Below, piece after piece: positions 8,814 to 16,999 of a stretch of 64,000 bases of DNA. The notes under the pieces are model-generated. The model ran no database searches. It was not told the DNA's origin and was given only the letters and a program-made list of their open reading frames with translations. The stretch is from Neorhizobium huautlense (GTDB lineage Bacteria; Pseudomonadota; Alphaproteobacteria; Rhizobiales; Rhizobiaceae): the NCBI RefSeq assembly GCF_002968575.1, contig NZ_PVBM01000011.1, positions 105,596 to 169,595 on the forward strand, read 5' to 3'. Position 1 is the stretch's first letter. Each line of letters opens with the position of its first letter. The position numbers and the translations under genes were made by a program.

Positions 8814-10472
8814 TCAACCCAACAGGGCGAATGTGCTCTTCAGCGTGACCCACACGCCCCAGAGAAGCGGGATTCCGACAACCGCCCAGGCAAGTACGGC
8901 CTTGCCGTCCAGGCCGCCCCTGCCGATGCCGAAGGAACCACTCGGGCCGATGCTCGCTGCCACCGACTTTGCCTGCAGCGATGCGACCTCCTCGTCCGAC
9001 ATGAACCATTTGTCCGAAAGCGGACGCACAAGCGCATTTGCGACGAGACCCAGTGCCAGCATGCCGGCAAGGATGTACATCGTGCCGGTATAGAGTGCGG
9101 GCCCTGGCGCGACGCCCGCGGCGATTTGGGCTTCGCGGATATAATTGACGACAACCGGACCGACGATGCCGGCCGTCGCCCAGGCCGTCAGAAGACGCCC
9201 GTGTATGGCCCCGACGAACTGCGTGCCGAAAATATCCGCGAGATAGGCCGGGATGGTAGCAAACCCGCCGCCGTACATCGAGAGGATGACGCCGAAAGCC
9301 AGCACGAAAAGGGCCTTGCTGCCCATGTCGGCAAGCGTCGGAGCCAGCGCATAAAGAACGATGCCCAGAACAAAGAACGTATAATAGGTGTTCTTTCGGC
9401 CGATCTTGTCGGAGAGCGATGCCCAGAAGAACCGCCCGCCGATATTGAAGAGCGAAAGCAGTCCGGCAAAGCCCGCCGCAATCGTGGCGATCTGTGCCTT
9501 CTGGCCAGCATCGAGCTGTGAGAAAGAGAGATCCGGCAGCCCAATCAGTGAACCTGCAAAAATCTCCTGCAACATGGGCGAGGCCATGCCGATCACGCCG
9601 ATACCTGCCGATACGTTCAGGCAAAGCACCGCCCAGATCAGCCAGAACTGCGGGGTCTTGTGCGCATTGCGCAGATGCACGTGTTTGTGGGTGATCATCG
9701 TGCTCTTCGACGCGGGCGGCGTCCAGCCTTCCGGGCGCCATCCGGCTGGGGGAATGCGGTAGCCGAAAGCGCCACCCATCATGAAGCAGAAATAGATGAG
9801 CGCCATGGCGATGAAGGTCTGCCAGACGCCGATCGACGTGTCGGTCTTGAAATAATTCATCAGGAGGTTGGCAAGAGGAGCGCCGATCATCGCGCCGCCG
9901 CCAAAGCCCATGATGGCCATGCCGGTGGCCATGCCGCGGCGATCGGGGAACCACTTGATGAGCGTGGAGACTGGCGAAATATAGCCGAGACCCAGACCGA
10001 CACCGCCGATCACCCCGGCACCTACCCACATCAGCCAGAGTTGATGGGTTATGACGCCGAGCGCGGCCACCAGGATGCCTCCACACCAGCAGCAGGCCGA
10101 CACGAAACCGGCCTTGCGCGGTCCGACGCGCTCCAGCCAGCCGCCCCAGATCGCTGCGGAGCAACCGAGCAACACGAAAAACAGCGTGTAGATCCAGCCG
10201 AGGTCGGCGACACGCCAGTTACATGTCGTTGTTACGAGAGCGGAAAGCAGATTCAAGCTGCTACAAGATGGGTCGGCAGTTCCTGGCAAGGCTTTGGAGA
10301 GCGGCAGCCAGAAAACGCTGAAGCCATAGGCCATGCCGATGCACAGGTGAATTGCCAGTGCGGCCGGCGGCACGAGCCACCGGTTGAATCCGGGTCTGGC
10401 GACAATACGTTCCTTATCGAGGAACCCGACACTGCCTGTCAGGTCCTCGTTCGTTGTTCCTGCAAATGCCAT
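8814..10472 (-). CDS. OFA-family MFS transporter (oxalate/formate antiporter-like)
   Basis: A 552-residue inner-membrane carrier with about 12 hydrophobic segments. N-terminal features (LVPPAALAIHLCIGMAYGFSVFWLPLSKAL), the loop RRGMATGMAIMGFGGGAMIGAPLA and the second-half loop WASLSDKIGRKNTYY match the oxalate:formate antiporter family of the major facilitator superfamily. It is longer than the roughly 420 residues of oxalate carriers such as OxlT, as in many proteobacterial OFA members. ATG 10472 is preceded by AGGAGG at a 9-base gap; the upstream in-frame TTG is too close to that site. It starts 75 bases after fdsD in the formate dehydrogenase cluster, so formate or oxalate is the likely substrate (inference from context). 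Confidence 0.85.
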   Translation of the reverse strand: MAFAGTTNEDLTGSVGFLDKERIVARPGFNRWLVPPAALAIHLCIGMAYGFSVFWLPLSKALPGTADPSCSSLNLLSALVTTTCNWRVADLGWIYTLFFVLLGCSAAIWGGWLERVGPRKAGFVSACCWCGGILVAALGVITHQLWLMWVGAGVIGGVGLGLGYISPVSTLIKWFPDRRGMATGMAIMGFGGGAMIGAPLANLLMNYFKTDTSIGVWQTFIAMALIYFCFMMGGAFGYRIPPAGWRPEGWTPPASKSTMITHKHVHLRNAHKTPQFWLIWAVLCLNVSAGIGVIGMASPMLQEIFAGSLIGLPDLSFSQLDAGQKAQIATIAAGFAGLLSLFNIGGRFFWASLSDKIGRKNTYYTFFVLGIVLYALAPTLADMGSKALFVLAFGVILSMYGGGFATIPAYLADIFGTQFVGAIHGRLLTAWATAGIVGPVVVNYIREAQIAAGVAPGPALYTGTMYILAGMLALGLVANALVRPLSDKWFMSDEEVASLQAKSVAASIGPSGSFGIGRGGLDGKAVLAWAVVGIPLLWGVWVTLKSTFALLG

Positions 10473-10547
10473 TAACAATATCCTCCTCTTGAATATGACG
10501 ACTTAAGATCATCGACCCGCCCGGCCCTTCCCGCCGGGCGAATGAGT

Positions 10548-10907
10548 TTATGCCGCGCCCTCCGGGATGCTCGGCTCGGACAGCGACTCTCCTGCCGACG
10601 GCCCCTTCCCCTCCGGTGCCCCTTGCGCCGCATCCTGTCCGACACCTACCCCGGAGCCGACCTTCGCTTCCGGTCTGCGGATCAGCACCGAGGCTTGAAT
10701 GACGAGCGGAAGCAGCCCTTCTCCGCCCTTGTCGATATGCTCGAAAAGGTGCCGCCGCATGCGTGGCTCCCAGAACTTGTTGATATGCGTAGCGACGCCC
10801 TCGGCGCGCACGCTTTCCGGTTGTGACAGGAAGAAAGTAGCGATCTGGTTGGCCATCCGGACCAGTTTGTCGAGCACCAGTTGCTCGGGACTTTGGTCAT
10901 GCGACAT
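10548..10907 (-). CDS. fdsD: NAD-dependent formate dehydrogenase delta subunit
   Basis: A small accessory subunit of the FdsGBA-type formate dehydrogenase; in related systems it is needed for activity or assembly. The first 75 residues have the family pattern LVRMANQIATFFLSQPE...GVATHINKFWEPRMRRHL. The remaining roughly 40 residues (EAKVGSGVGVGQDAAQGAPEGK...) form a low-complexity tail beyond the usual length of about 70-80. ATG 10907 (119 residues) follows GGAG at 9 bases and lies 11 bases inside the end of fdhD, so the two are coupled; an in-frame TTG at 10916 is a poorer start. fdsD closes the G-B-A-C-D order known from other formate dehydrogenase operons. Confidence 0.85.
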   Translation of the reverse strand: MSHDQSPEQLVLDKLVRMANQIATFFLSQPESVRAEGVATHINKFWEPRMRRHLFEHIDKGGEGLLPLVIQASVLIRRPEAKVGSGVGVGQDAAQGAPEGKGPSAGESLSEPSIPEGAA

Positions 10908-11724
10908 CGGCGACAACTCCGGTGGTTATGCGATCGGTACGTGTAAAGATTTCGAAATCCTCGCCCCGCGTCAGCGCGATGAGGGTCATGCCCGCCGCTT
11001 CTGCCGTGCGGATGGCAAGCGCCGTGGGGGCTGAAATGGCGATCAATACCGCCGAACCCAGGATCGCCGTTTTCTGAACCATCTCCACCGAAATCCGGCT
11101 GGTGACCACCACAACCCCCTCCGAACCTTGGATGCTCTGACGAACGACGGCACCAGCAAGCTTGTCGAGCGCATTATGGCGACCGACATCCTCGCGCACG
11201 GCAATAAGCCCCCTGCCCGGCAGAAAAAAGCCAGCACCATGGACGGCATGGGTTTGGGCGTGCAGCGGTTGGGCACCGTTGAGTTCCGCGACCACTTCCG
11301 CGACATTCTTGGCAGTCAGCACGAGGTCAACGGCAGAAACATCCGGCACCGGGCGTATCGCCTGCTCAATGGACTCAATGCCGCAAAGCCCGCAGCCGAC
11401 CGGCCCCGCCATGTGCCGTCGACGCATGCGCAGGGCATCTTCCTTATCTTGGGCGAGCGTCACCTGGACATCAAGACCGGCACCTTCTTCGACAACGGTA
11501 ATGCCCTCGATCTCCCCCATCGAAGCGATAATGCCCTCGGTCAGGCTGAAGCCAACGGCGAAGTCTTCCAGATCGGCGGGTGTGCCCATCATCACCGCAT
11601 GGGTCGATCCGCCATAGGAAAAGGCGATCGGCACCTCTTCCGGCACAACCCGCGAGCCGGCGCGCGTCATGCCGTTACGGCGTACGATCTCGGCAGCGGT
11701 TGCGGTAGTCTTGAATTCAGCCAT
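10897..11724 (-). CDS. fdhD: FdhD/FdsC sulfurtransferase for formate dehydrogenase maturation
   Basis: Transfers sulfur to the bis-MGD cofactor of formate dehydrogenase, which is needed for activity (established for the family). Expected motifs are present: the sulfur-relay Cys pair in GPVGCGLCGIES, then HAVHGAGFFLPG, REDVGRHNALDKL and VTSRISVEMVQK. It is 275 residues from ATG 11724. The frame also opens from a TTG at 11739, but neither start has a clear Shine-Dalgarno sequence, because a RIME-like palindrome ends only about 20 bases upstream. It follows fdsA by 195 bases and overlaps fdsD by 11. Confidence 0.93.
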   Translation of the reverse strand: MAEFKTTATAAEIVRRNGMTRAGSRVVPEEVPIAFSYGGSTHAVMMGTPADLEDFAVGFSLTEGIIASMGEIEGITVVEEGAGLDVQVTLAQDKEDALRMRRRHMAGPVGCGLCGIESIEQAIRPVPDVSAVDLVLTAKNVAEVVAELNGAQPLHAQTHAVHGAGFFLPGRGLIAVREDVGRHNALDKLAGAVVRQSIQGSEGVVVVTSRISVEMVQKTAILGSAVLIAISAPTALAIRTAEAAGMTLIALTRGEDFEIFTRTDRITTGVVADVA

Positions 11725-11744
11725 TGGACGGTGGAGCAAGGACG

Positions 11745-11898
11745 CCCCCCTCTGCCCTGTCGGGCATCTCCCCCTCTAGGGGGGTGATTGGCAAGAAGCG
11801 CCCTCTGCGCCCAATTCTCTGCACCCGTTGAAGGCGAGGCCTTGCCGCGAGGCTATCTCCCTCCTTGAGGGGGAGATGCCCAGCAGGGCAGAGGGGGG
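11745..11898. repeat. RIME-like palindromic intergenic element
   Basis: Two inverted arms of 35 bases (11745-11779 and 11864-11898) match at nearly every position; each contains CCCCCCTCTGCCCTG and GGGCATCTCCCCCTC. The interior holds a second small palindrome (CCCTCTAGGGGG). This is the hallmark arm of the Rhizobium-specific intergenic mosaic elements and related repeats scattered in rhizobial genomes. It fills most of the 195-base gap between fdsA and fdhD and, if transcribed, would form a very stable hairpin in the operon mRNA. Confidence 0.85.
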
Positions 11899-11919
11899 TA
11901 TGGCGTGCGCCGACAGACA

Positions 11920-14799
11920 CTATTCCGCAGCCTCCAGCTTGCCCGCGATGCGTCGAGACCGCCGCGACAACTCCTCGTAATCGCGCTGCCACTCGGTCGG
12001 TCCGTTGGAAGGCGACACCTGAACCGCCGTCACCTTGTATTCCGGGCAGTTGGTCGCCCAATCGGAGAAATCGGTGGTGATGACGTTGGCCTGCGTATCG
12101 GGATGATGGAAGGTGGTGTAGACAACCCCCGGCGCCACGCGATCGGTGATCAAGGCCCTGAGCGCCGTATCGCCGGAGCGGCTGGCGAGCTTCACCCAAT
12201 CGCCGTCCTTGATGCCGCGCTGTTCGGCATCGTGCGGATGGATTTCCAGCCTATCCTCGGCGTGCCAGGCGACGTTCTCCGTACGCCGCGTCTGGGCGCC
12301 GACATTGTACTGGCTGAGGATGCGGCCGGTCGTGAGCAGCAACGGGAAACGCGGGCCGGTACGTTCGTCGGTCGGCACATATTCGGTACGGATGAACTTG
12401 CCCTTGCCGCGCACGAAGCCATTGACGTGCATGATCGGTGAGCCTTCGGGGAACTTCTCGTTGCAGGGCCACTGGACCGAACCCATCTTATCCAAATAGT
12501 CGTAGGACACCAATGCGAAGCTCGGCGTCGTTGCGGCGATCTCGTCCATGATCTCAGACGGATGCGCATAGTTCCAGGTGAGTCCCATGGCTTGGGCGAG
12601 CTTCTGGGTGACTTCCCAATCCGCATAACCATTCTTCGGACTCATCACCTTGCGAACGCGGTTGATACGCCGCTCGGCATTGGTGAAGGTGCCGTCCTTC
12701 TCAAGGAAAGTCGAACCCGGCAGGAAGACATGCGCGTAGTTGGCGGTTTCGTTCAGAAAGAGGTCGTGGACGACGACGCATTCCATCGCGGCAAGACCGG
12801 CCGAGACGTGCTTGGTGTCCGGATCGGACTGCAAGATGTCCTCGCCCTGGATATAGATGCCCTTGAATGTGCCCTCGACGGCTGCATCCAGCATGTTCGG
12901 GATGCGCAGGCCCGGCTCGTTGTTGAGCGTCACGCCCCAGAGCTTTTCGAAGATGTCGCGGGTCGCATCGTCCGAGATATGGCGATAGCCCGGCAGCTCA
13001 TGCGGGAACGAGCCCATGTCGCAGGAGCCCTGGACATTGTTCTGACCGCGAAGCGGGTTCACGCCGACGCCCGGACGGCCGATATTGCCGGTCACCATGG
13101 CGAGGTTGGCGATCGCCATGACTGTTGTCGAGCCTTGGCTGTGCTCGGTAACACCAAGACCGTAATAGATCGCCCCGTTGCCGCCCTTGGCATAAAGCCG
13201 GGCGGCACCGCGGACGAGTTCCGCCGGCACGCCGGTAAACTTTTCGGTCGCCTCGGGGCTGTGCTGGTCCTCGGAGACGAAAGCAGCCCAGTCCTCGAAT
13301 TCCGACCAGTCGCAGCGCTCCCGGATGAATTGCTCGGCAAACAGGCCTTCGGTCACGATGACATGCGCCAGCGCCGTCAGCACGGCCACGTTGGTGCCCG
13401 GCTGCAGCGGCAGGTGATAATCGGCCTCCACATGCGGCGTCCGCACAAGATCGATGCGGCGCGGATCGATGACGATCAGCTTGGCACCCTGGCGCAGCCG
13501 CTTCTTGAGGCGCGAGCCAAAGACCGGATGCCCGTCTGTCGGGTTGGCGCCGATGACGATCACCACGTCCGAATGTTCGACGGAATCGAAGTTCTGCGTG
13601 CCGGCAGAGGTGCCGAAAGCCTGGCCGAGGCCGTAACCGGTCGGAGAATGGCAGACGCGGGCACAGGTATCGACATTGTTGTTGCCGAACCCGGCGCGGA
13701 TCAGCTTCTGGACGAGGAAGGTCTCCTCGTTGGTGCAGCGCGACGAGGTGATGCCGCCGATGGACTCCCGGCCATACTGGTACTGGATCCGTCGGAACTC
13801 GGAAGCCACGTGCGAAAAGGCCTCTTCCCAGGTCACTTCCCGCCAGGGATCGGAGATCTTTTCGCGGATCATCGGGCTGAGGATGCGGTCCTTGTGGGTC
13901 GCATATCCGTAAGCGAAGCGACCCTTGACGCAGGAATGGCCGCGGTTCGCCTGGCCATCCTTCCACGGCACCATGCGGACGAGTTCCTCGCCGCGCATCT
14001 CCGCCTTGAAGGAGCAGCCAACGCCGCAATAAGCGCAGGTGGTGACTTCCGAATGTTCCGGCTGACCGATCGCGATCACCGACTTTTCTGTGAGCGTCGC
14101 CGTTGGGCAGGCCTGCACGCAGGCCCCGCAGGAAACGCATTCGGAATCGAGGAAATGTTCATGCATGCCCGGCGAGACGCGGCTGCCGAAGCCGCGGCCT
14201 TCGATCGTCAGCGCGAACGTACCCTGCACCTCCTCGCAGGCGCGCACGCAGCGGGAGCAGACGATGCACTTCGAGGGGTCATAGGTGAAGTACGGATTTG
14301 ACTCGTCCTTCGGCATCCATTTGGCGTTGATCTCGCCATTGTTGCGCGCCTTGACGTGATTATCGCCCTCATAGCCGTAACGCACGTCGCGAAGGCCGAC
14401 TGCGCCGGCCATGTCCTGCAGTTCGCAGTCGCCGTTGGCGGCGCAGGTGAGACAGTCGAGCGGATGGTCGGAGATATAGAGCTCCATCACGCCGCGGCGG
14501 ATGTCCTTCAGCCGATTTGTCTGGGTGTGGACGACCATGCCGGGCATGACCGGCGTGGTGCAGGAGGACGGCGTACCGTTGCGGCCCTCGATCTCCACGA
14601 GGCAAAGGCGGCAGGAGCCGAACGCATCGACCATGTCCGTGGCGCAGAGTTTCGGCACCTGGATGCCCGCTTCCATCGAAGCACGCATGATGGACGTGCC
14701 TTCCGGAACGGTAATGGAACGACCGTCAATGGTGAGGGTCACCTGGGCTTCGGATCGGGAAGCCGGCGTGCCGTAGTCGATTTCATGAACGAGGGACAT
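11920..14799 (-). CDS. fdsA: NAD-dependent formate dehydrogenase catalytic alpha subunit (Mo-bis-MGD)
   Basis: Oxidises formate to CO2 in the cytoplasm and passes electrons through Fe-S clusters to FdsB. At 959 residues it is full length. In order: a ferredoxin/NuoG-like N-terminus with [2Fe-2S] ligands Cys52, 63, 66 and 80; a His112/Cys116/119/125 [4Fe-4S] motif; two ferredoxin-like sets CIVCSRCVRAC (178-188) and CVSCGACVQAC (221-231); the [4Fe-4S] set starting CAYCGVGC (255); then the molybdopterin domains. The active-site segment ARVCHSPT places the Mo ligand at Cys383 with catalytic His384, so this is a Cys rather than Sec enzyme. It starts 4 bases after fdsB. Confidence 0.97.
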   Translation of the reverse strand: MSLVHEIDYGTPASRSEAQVTLTIDGRSITVPEGTSIMRASMEAGIQVPKLCATDMVDAFGSCRLCLVEIEGRNGTPSSCTTPVMPGMVVHTQTNRLKDIRRGVMELYISDHPLDCLTCAANGDCELQDMAGAVGLRDVRYGYEGDNHVKARNNGEINAKWMPKDESNPYFTYDPSKCIVCSRCVRACEEVQGTFALTIEGRGFGSRVSPGMHEHFLDSECVSCGACVQACPTATLTEKSVIAIGQPEHSEVTTCAYCGVGCSFKAEMRGEELVRMVPWKDGQANRGHSCVKGRFAYGYATHKDRILSPMIREKISDPWREVTWEEAFSHVASEFRRIQYQYGRESIGGITSSRCTNEETFLVQKLIRAGFGNNNVDTCARVCHSPTGYGLGQAFGTSAGTQNFDSVEHSDVVIVIGANPTDGHPVFGSRLKKRLRQGAKLIVIDPRRIDLVRTPHVEADYHLPLQPGTNVAVLTALAHVIVTEGLFAEQFIRERCDWSEFEDWAAFVSEDQHSPEATEKFTGVPAELVRGAARLYAKGGNGAIYYGLGVTEHSQGSTTVMAIANLAMVTGNIGRPGVGVNPLRGQNNVQGSCDMGSFPHELPGYRHISDDATRDIFEKLWGVTLNNEPGLRIPNMLDAAVEGTFKGIYIQGEDILQSDPDTKHVSAGLAAMECVVVHDLFLNETANYAHVFLPGSTFLEKDGTFTNAERRINRVRKVMSPKNGYADWEVTQKLAQAMGLTWNYAHPSEIMDEIAATTPSFALVSYDYLDKMGSVQWPCNEKFPEGSPIMHVNGFVRGKGKFIRTEYVPTDERTGPRFPLLLTTGRILSQYNVGAQTRRTENVAWHAEDRLEIHPHDAEQRGIKDGDWVKLASRSGDTALRALITDRVAPGVVYTTFHHPDTQANVITTDFSDWATNCPEYKVTAVQVSPSNGPTEWQRDYEELSRRSRRIAGKLEAAE

Positions 14800-14803
14800 G
14801 ATG

Positions 14804-16360
14804 TTACTCCGCCGCTTCGATAAGGGGTGCCGGAGAAAAATCCTCCGGGAAATGGTTCATCGCGCTCATGACAGGATAGGGCGTAAAGCCCCCCAGCGCG
14901 CAGAGCGAGCCGAACTTCATGGTGTTGCAGAGATCGGCCAGCAAGGCTTTGTTCTTCTCCGGTTCAATGCCCTGGGCAATCTTGTCGGCCGTTTCCACGC
15001 CGCGCGTCGAGCCGATGCGGCAAGGCGTGCACTTGCCGCAGCTTTCGATGGCGCAGAACTCCATCGCGAACCGTGCCTGCTTCAGCATGTCGGCACTGTC
15101 GTCGAAGACGGTAATGCCGGCATGGCCGATCAGACCGTCCTTCGCCGCAAACGCCTCGTAGTCGAAAGGCGTATCGAACAGGGCGCGCGGGAAATAGGCG
15201 CCGAGCGGGCCGCCGACCTGCACCGCCTTCACCGGCCGGCCGGTGGCGGTGCCGCCGCCGATATGATCGACGATCTCGCCGAGCGACAGTCCGAACGCCG
15301 TCTCATAAAGACCCCCGTACTTCACATTGCCGGCGATCTGGATCGGGATCGTGCCTCGAGAGCGGCCCATGCCGAAATCGCGATAAAAGGCGGCACCGCG
15401 GTCCATGATCACAGGCACGGAGGCGAGCGAGATAACGTTGTTGACCACGGTCGGCCGGCCGAGGAAGCCTTGCAGCGCCGGTAGTGGCGGCTTGGCGCGC
15501 ACGATGCCGCGCTTGCCTTCGAGCGAATTCAGGAGCGAGGTTTCCTCGCCGCAGACATAGGCGCCGGCGCCGGACCGGATCTCGATGTCGAAAGCATGAG
15601 CCGATCCCAGGACAGACGGCCCCAGAACGCCGGCGGCGCGGGCGATCTCCACGGCCTCCGTCATCGTTGCGATCGCGTGCGGATATTCCGAGCGGATGTA
15701 GACGTAACCTTTCGTGGCGCCCGTCGCGATGCCGGCAATCGCCATGCCTTCGACCAGCACGAAGGGGTCGCCTTCCATGATCATTCGGTCGGCAAACGTA
15801 GCGCTGTCGCCCTCATCCGCGTTGCAGACGATGTATTTCTGCGGACCTGCCGCCTCCATCACCGTCTTCCACTTGATGCCTGTCGGAAAGCCGGCGCCGC
15901 CGCGGCCACGCAATCCGCTATCGGTCACTTCCTTGACAATCTCGGTCGGTGTCAGGGAAATCGCCTTTTCAAGCCCCTTTAGGCCCTGGTAATGCCGGTA
16001 ATCATCCAGAGAGAGCGGGTCGGTCACTCCGCAACGAGAAAAGGTCAGGCGTGTCTGCTGACGAAGGAATGGGATTTCCTTCGTCAGCCCGAGACAGAGC
16101 GGATGATCGCTGCCGGTCAGAAAGCCGGCATCAAAGAGACTTGCCACATCGGCTGCCTTAACCGGGCCGTAGGCGACCCGGCCGTGGGCGGTCCGCACTT
16201 CGACCAGCGGCTCCAGCCAGAACATGCCGCGCGAGCCGTTGCGCACCACTTTGGCATCGAGGCCGCGGGCTGCGATCTCTTGGGCAATCGCCTTCGCCAC
16301 CTTCTCGGCTCCGAGCGCGAGCGCAGCGGCGTCGCGCGGCACGAATATCGTAACGGTCAT
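14804..16360 (-). CDS. fdsB: NAD-dependent formate dehydrogenase beta subunit (FMN/NADH site)
   Basis: A NuoF-like diaphorase subunit that takes electrons from FdsA and reduces NAD+. At 518 residues it has an extra N-terminal thioredoxin-like domain (about 1-110), typical of FdsB rather than plain NuoF. FMN/NAD motifs follow: GLRGRGGAGFPTGIKW (about 149-164), NADEGDSATFADR and YVCGEETSLLNSLEG. The C-terminal [4Fe-4S] ligands are in ESCGKCTPCRIGS and SLCALGG. Its ATG overlaps the fdsG stop by 4 bases, which implies translational coupling. Confidence 0.97.
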   Translation of the reverse strand: MTVTIFVPRDAAALALGAEKVAKAIAQEIAARGLDAKVVRNGSRGMFWLEPLVEVRTAHGRVAYGPVKAADVASLFDAGFLTGSDHPLCLGLTKEIPFLRQQTRLTFSRCGVTDPLSLDDYRHYQGLKGLEKAISLTPTEIVKEVTDSGLRGRGGAGFPTGIKWKTVMEAAGPQKYIVCNADEGDSATFADRMIMEGDPFVLVEGMAIAGIATGATKGYVYIRSEYPHAIATMTEAVEIARAAGVLGPSVLGSAHAFDIEIRSGAGAYVCGEETSLLNSLEGKRGIVRAKPPLPALQGFLGRPTVVNNVISLASVPVIMDRGAAFYRDFGMGRSRGTIPIQIAGNVKYGGLYETAFGLSLGEIVDHIGGGTATGRPVKAVQVGGPLGAYFPRALFDTPFDYEAFAAKDGLIGHAGITVFDDSADMLKQARFAMEFCAIESCGKCTPCRIGSTRGVETADKIAQGIEPEKNKALLADLCNTMKFGSLCALGGFTPYPVMSAMNHFPEDFSPAPLIEAAE

Positions 16361-16836
16361 CGGCGCACCTCCGCGACGATCTCCGACAGACAGTGCTCGT
16401 CCACCCGGCCATAGACCTCGCCGTCCAGCATGGCGGCCGGCGCGCAGGCGCAGAGGCCGAGACAGTAGACGGCTTCGAGCGTTACCGCGCCGTCCGGCGT
16501 AGTCTGATGAAAGTCCACGCCAAAAAGCTCCCGGACACGATCCGCAATGCGGTCACTGCCCATCGACTGGCAAGCTTCGGCGCGACAGAGCTTCAGCACA
16601 TGCCGGCCGGCCGGATGGTCGCGGAACTCATGATAAAAGGTCACGACGCCATGGACCTCGGCACGGGAGAGGTTGAGTTCGTTCGCGATGATGGGCTTGA
16701 CCTCGTCCGGCACATAACCGAACTCCGCCTGGATCGCATGCAGGATGGGCAGCATCGGCCCTTCGAGATGCTTCAGATCCCGAATGATCTGAAGCGACCG
16801 CTCGGTGAACTCACCGGCGGAAATGCGCATATTCAT
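16357..16836 (-). CDS. fdsG: NAD-dependent formate dehydrogenase gamma subunit ([2Fe-2S], NuoE-like)
   Basis: The 159-residue thioredoxin-like ferredoxin subunit pairs with FdsB. Four Cys ligands for one [2Fe-2S] cluster lie in CRAEACQSMG and CLGLCACAPA. The N-terminal helical region (LKHLEGPMLPILHAIQAEFGYVP) is NuoE-like. GGGAGG lies 9 bases before ATG 16836; a second in-frame ATG follows at 16830. It is the first gene of the formate dehydrogenase cluster, so the promoter should lie in 16837-16998. Confidence 0.96.
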   Translation of the reverse strand: MNMRISAGEFTERSLQIIRDLKHLEGPMLPILHAIQAEFGYVPDEVKPIIANELNLSRAEVHGVVTFYHEFRDHPAGRHVLKLCRAEACQSMGSDRIADRVRELFGVDFHQTTPDGAVTLEAVYCLGLCACAPAAMLDGEVYGRVDEHCLSEIVAEVRR

Positions 16837-16984
16837 ATCGTCGAACCTCCCGGCTGATCGGCGCGTGCTTCATTCGCACTGCAGATCAAAACGCTGGCGA
16901 AGTGTCCAACCGCTGCACTCCACCTATTGTGGCAGAGTCTCGCAACCCGTCTCGCGACCGTCAATAAAGGAGATCGGTTACGCG

Positions 16985-16999
16985 ATAGAAAAAAACTAT
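16985..16999. promoter_or_regulatory. LysR-type operator palindrome (ATAG-N7-CTAT) upstream of fdsG
   Basis: ATAG (16985-16988), seven A residues and CTAT (16996-16999) form a T-N11-A dyad, the general recognition pattern of LysR-type regulators. It lies about 150 bases upstream of the fdsG start and touches the stop codon of the LysR gene that precedes the operon. The remaining 16837-16984 has no gene and no confident -35/-10 pair. Its function as the operator for this regulator is inferred. Confidence 0.5.

Noticed and set aside
12562..14301. 579-codon open frame opposite fdsA
   Set aside because: Same reason: fdsA on the other strand has all cofactor motifs, and the antisense product is low-quality His/Arg/Ala-rich sequence.
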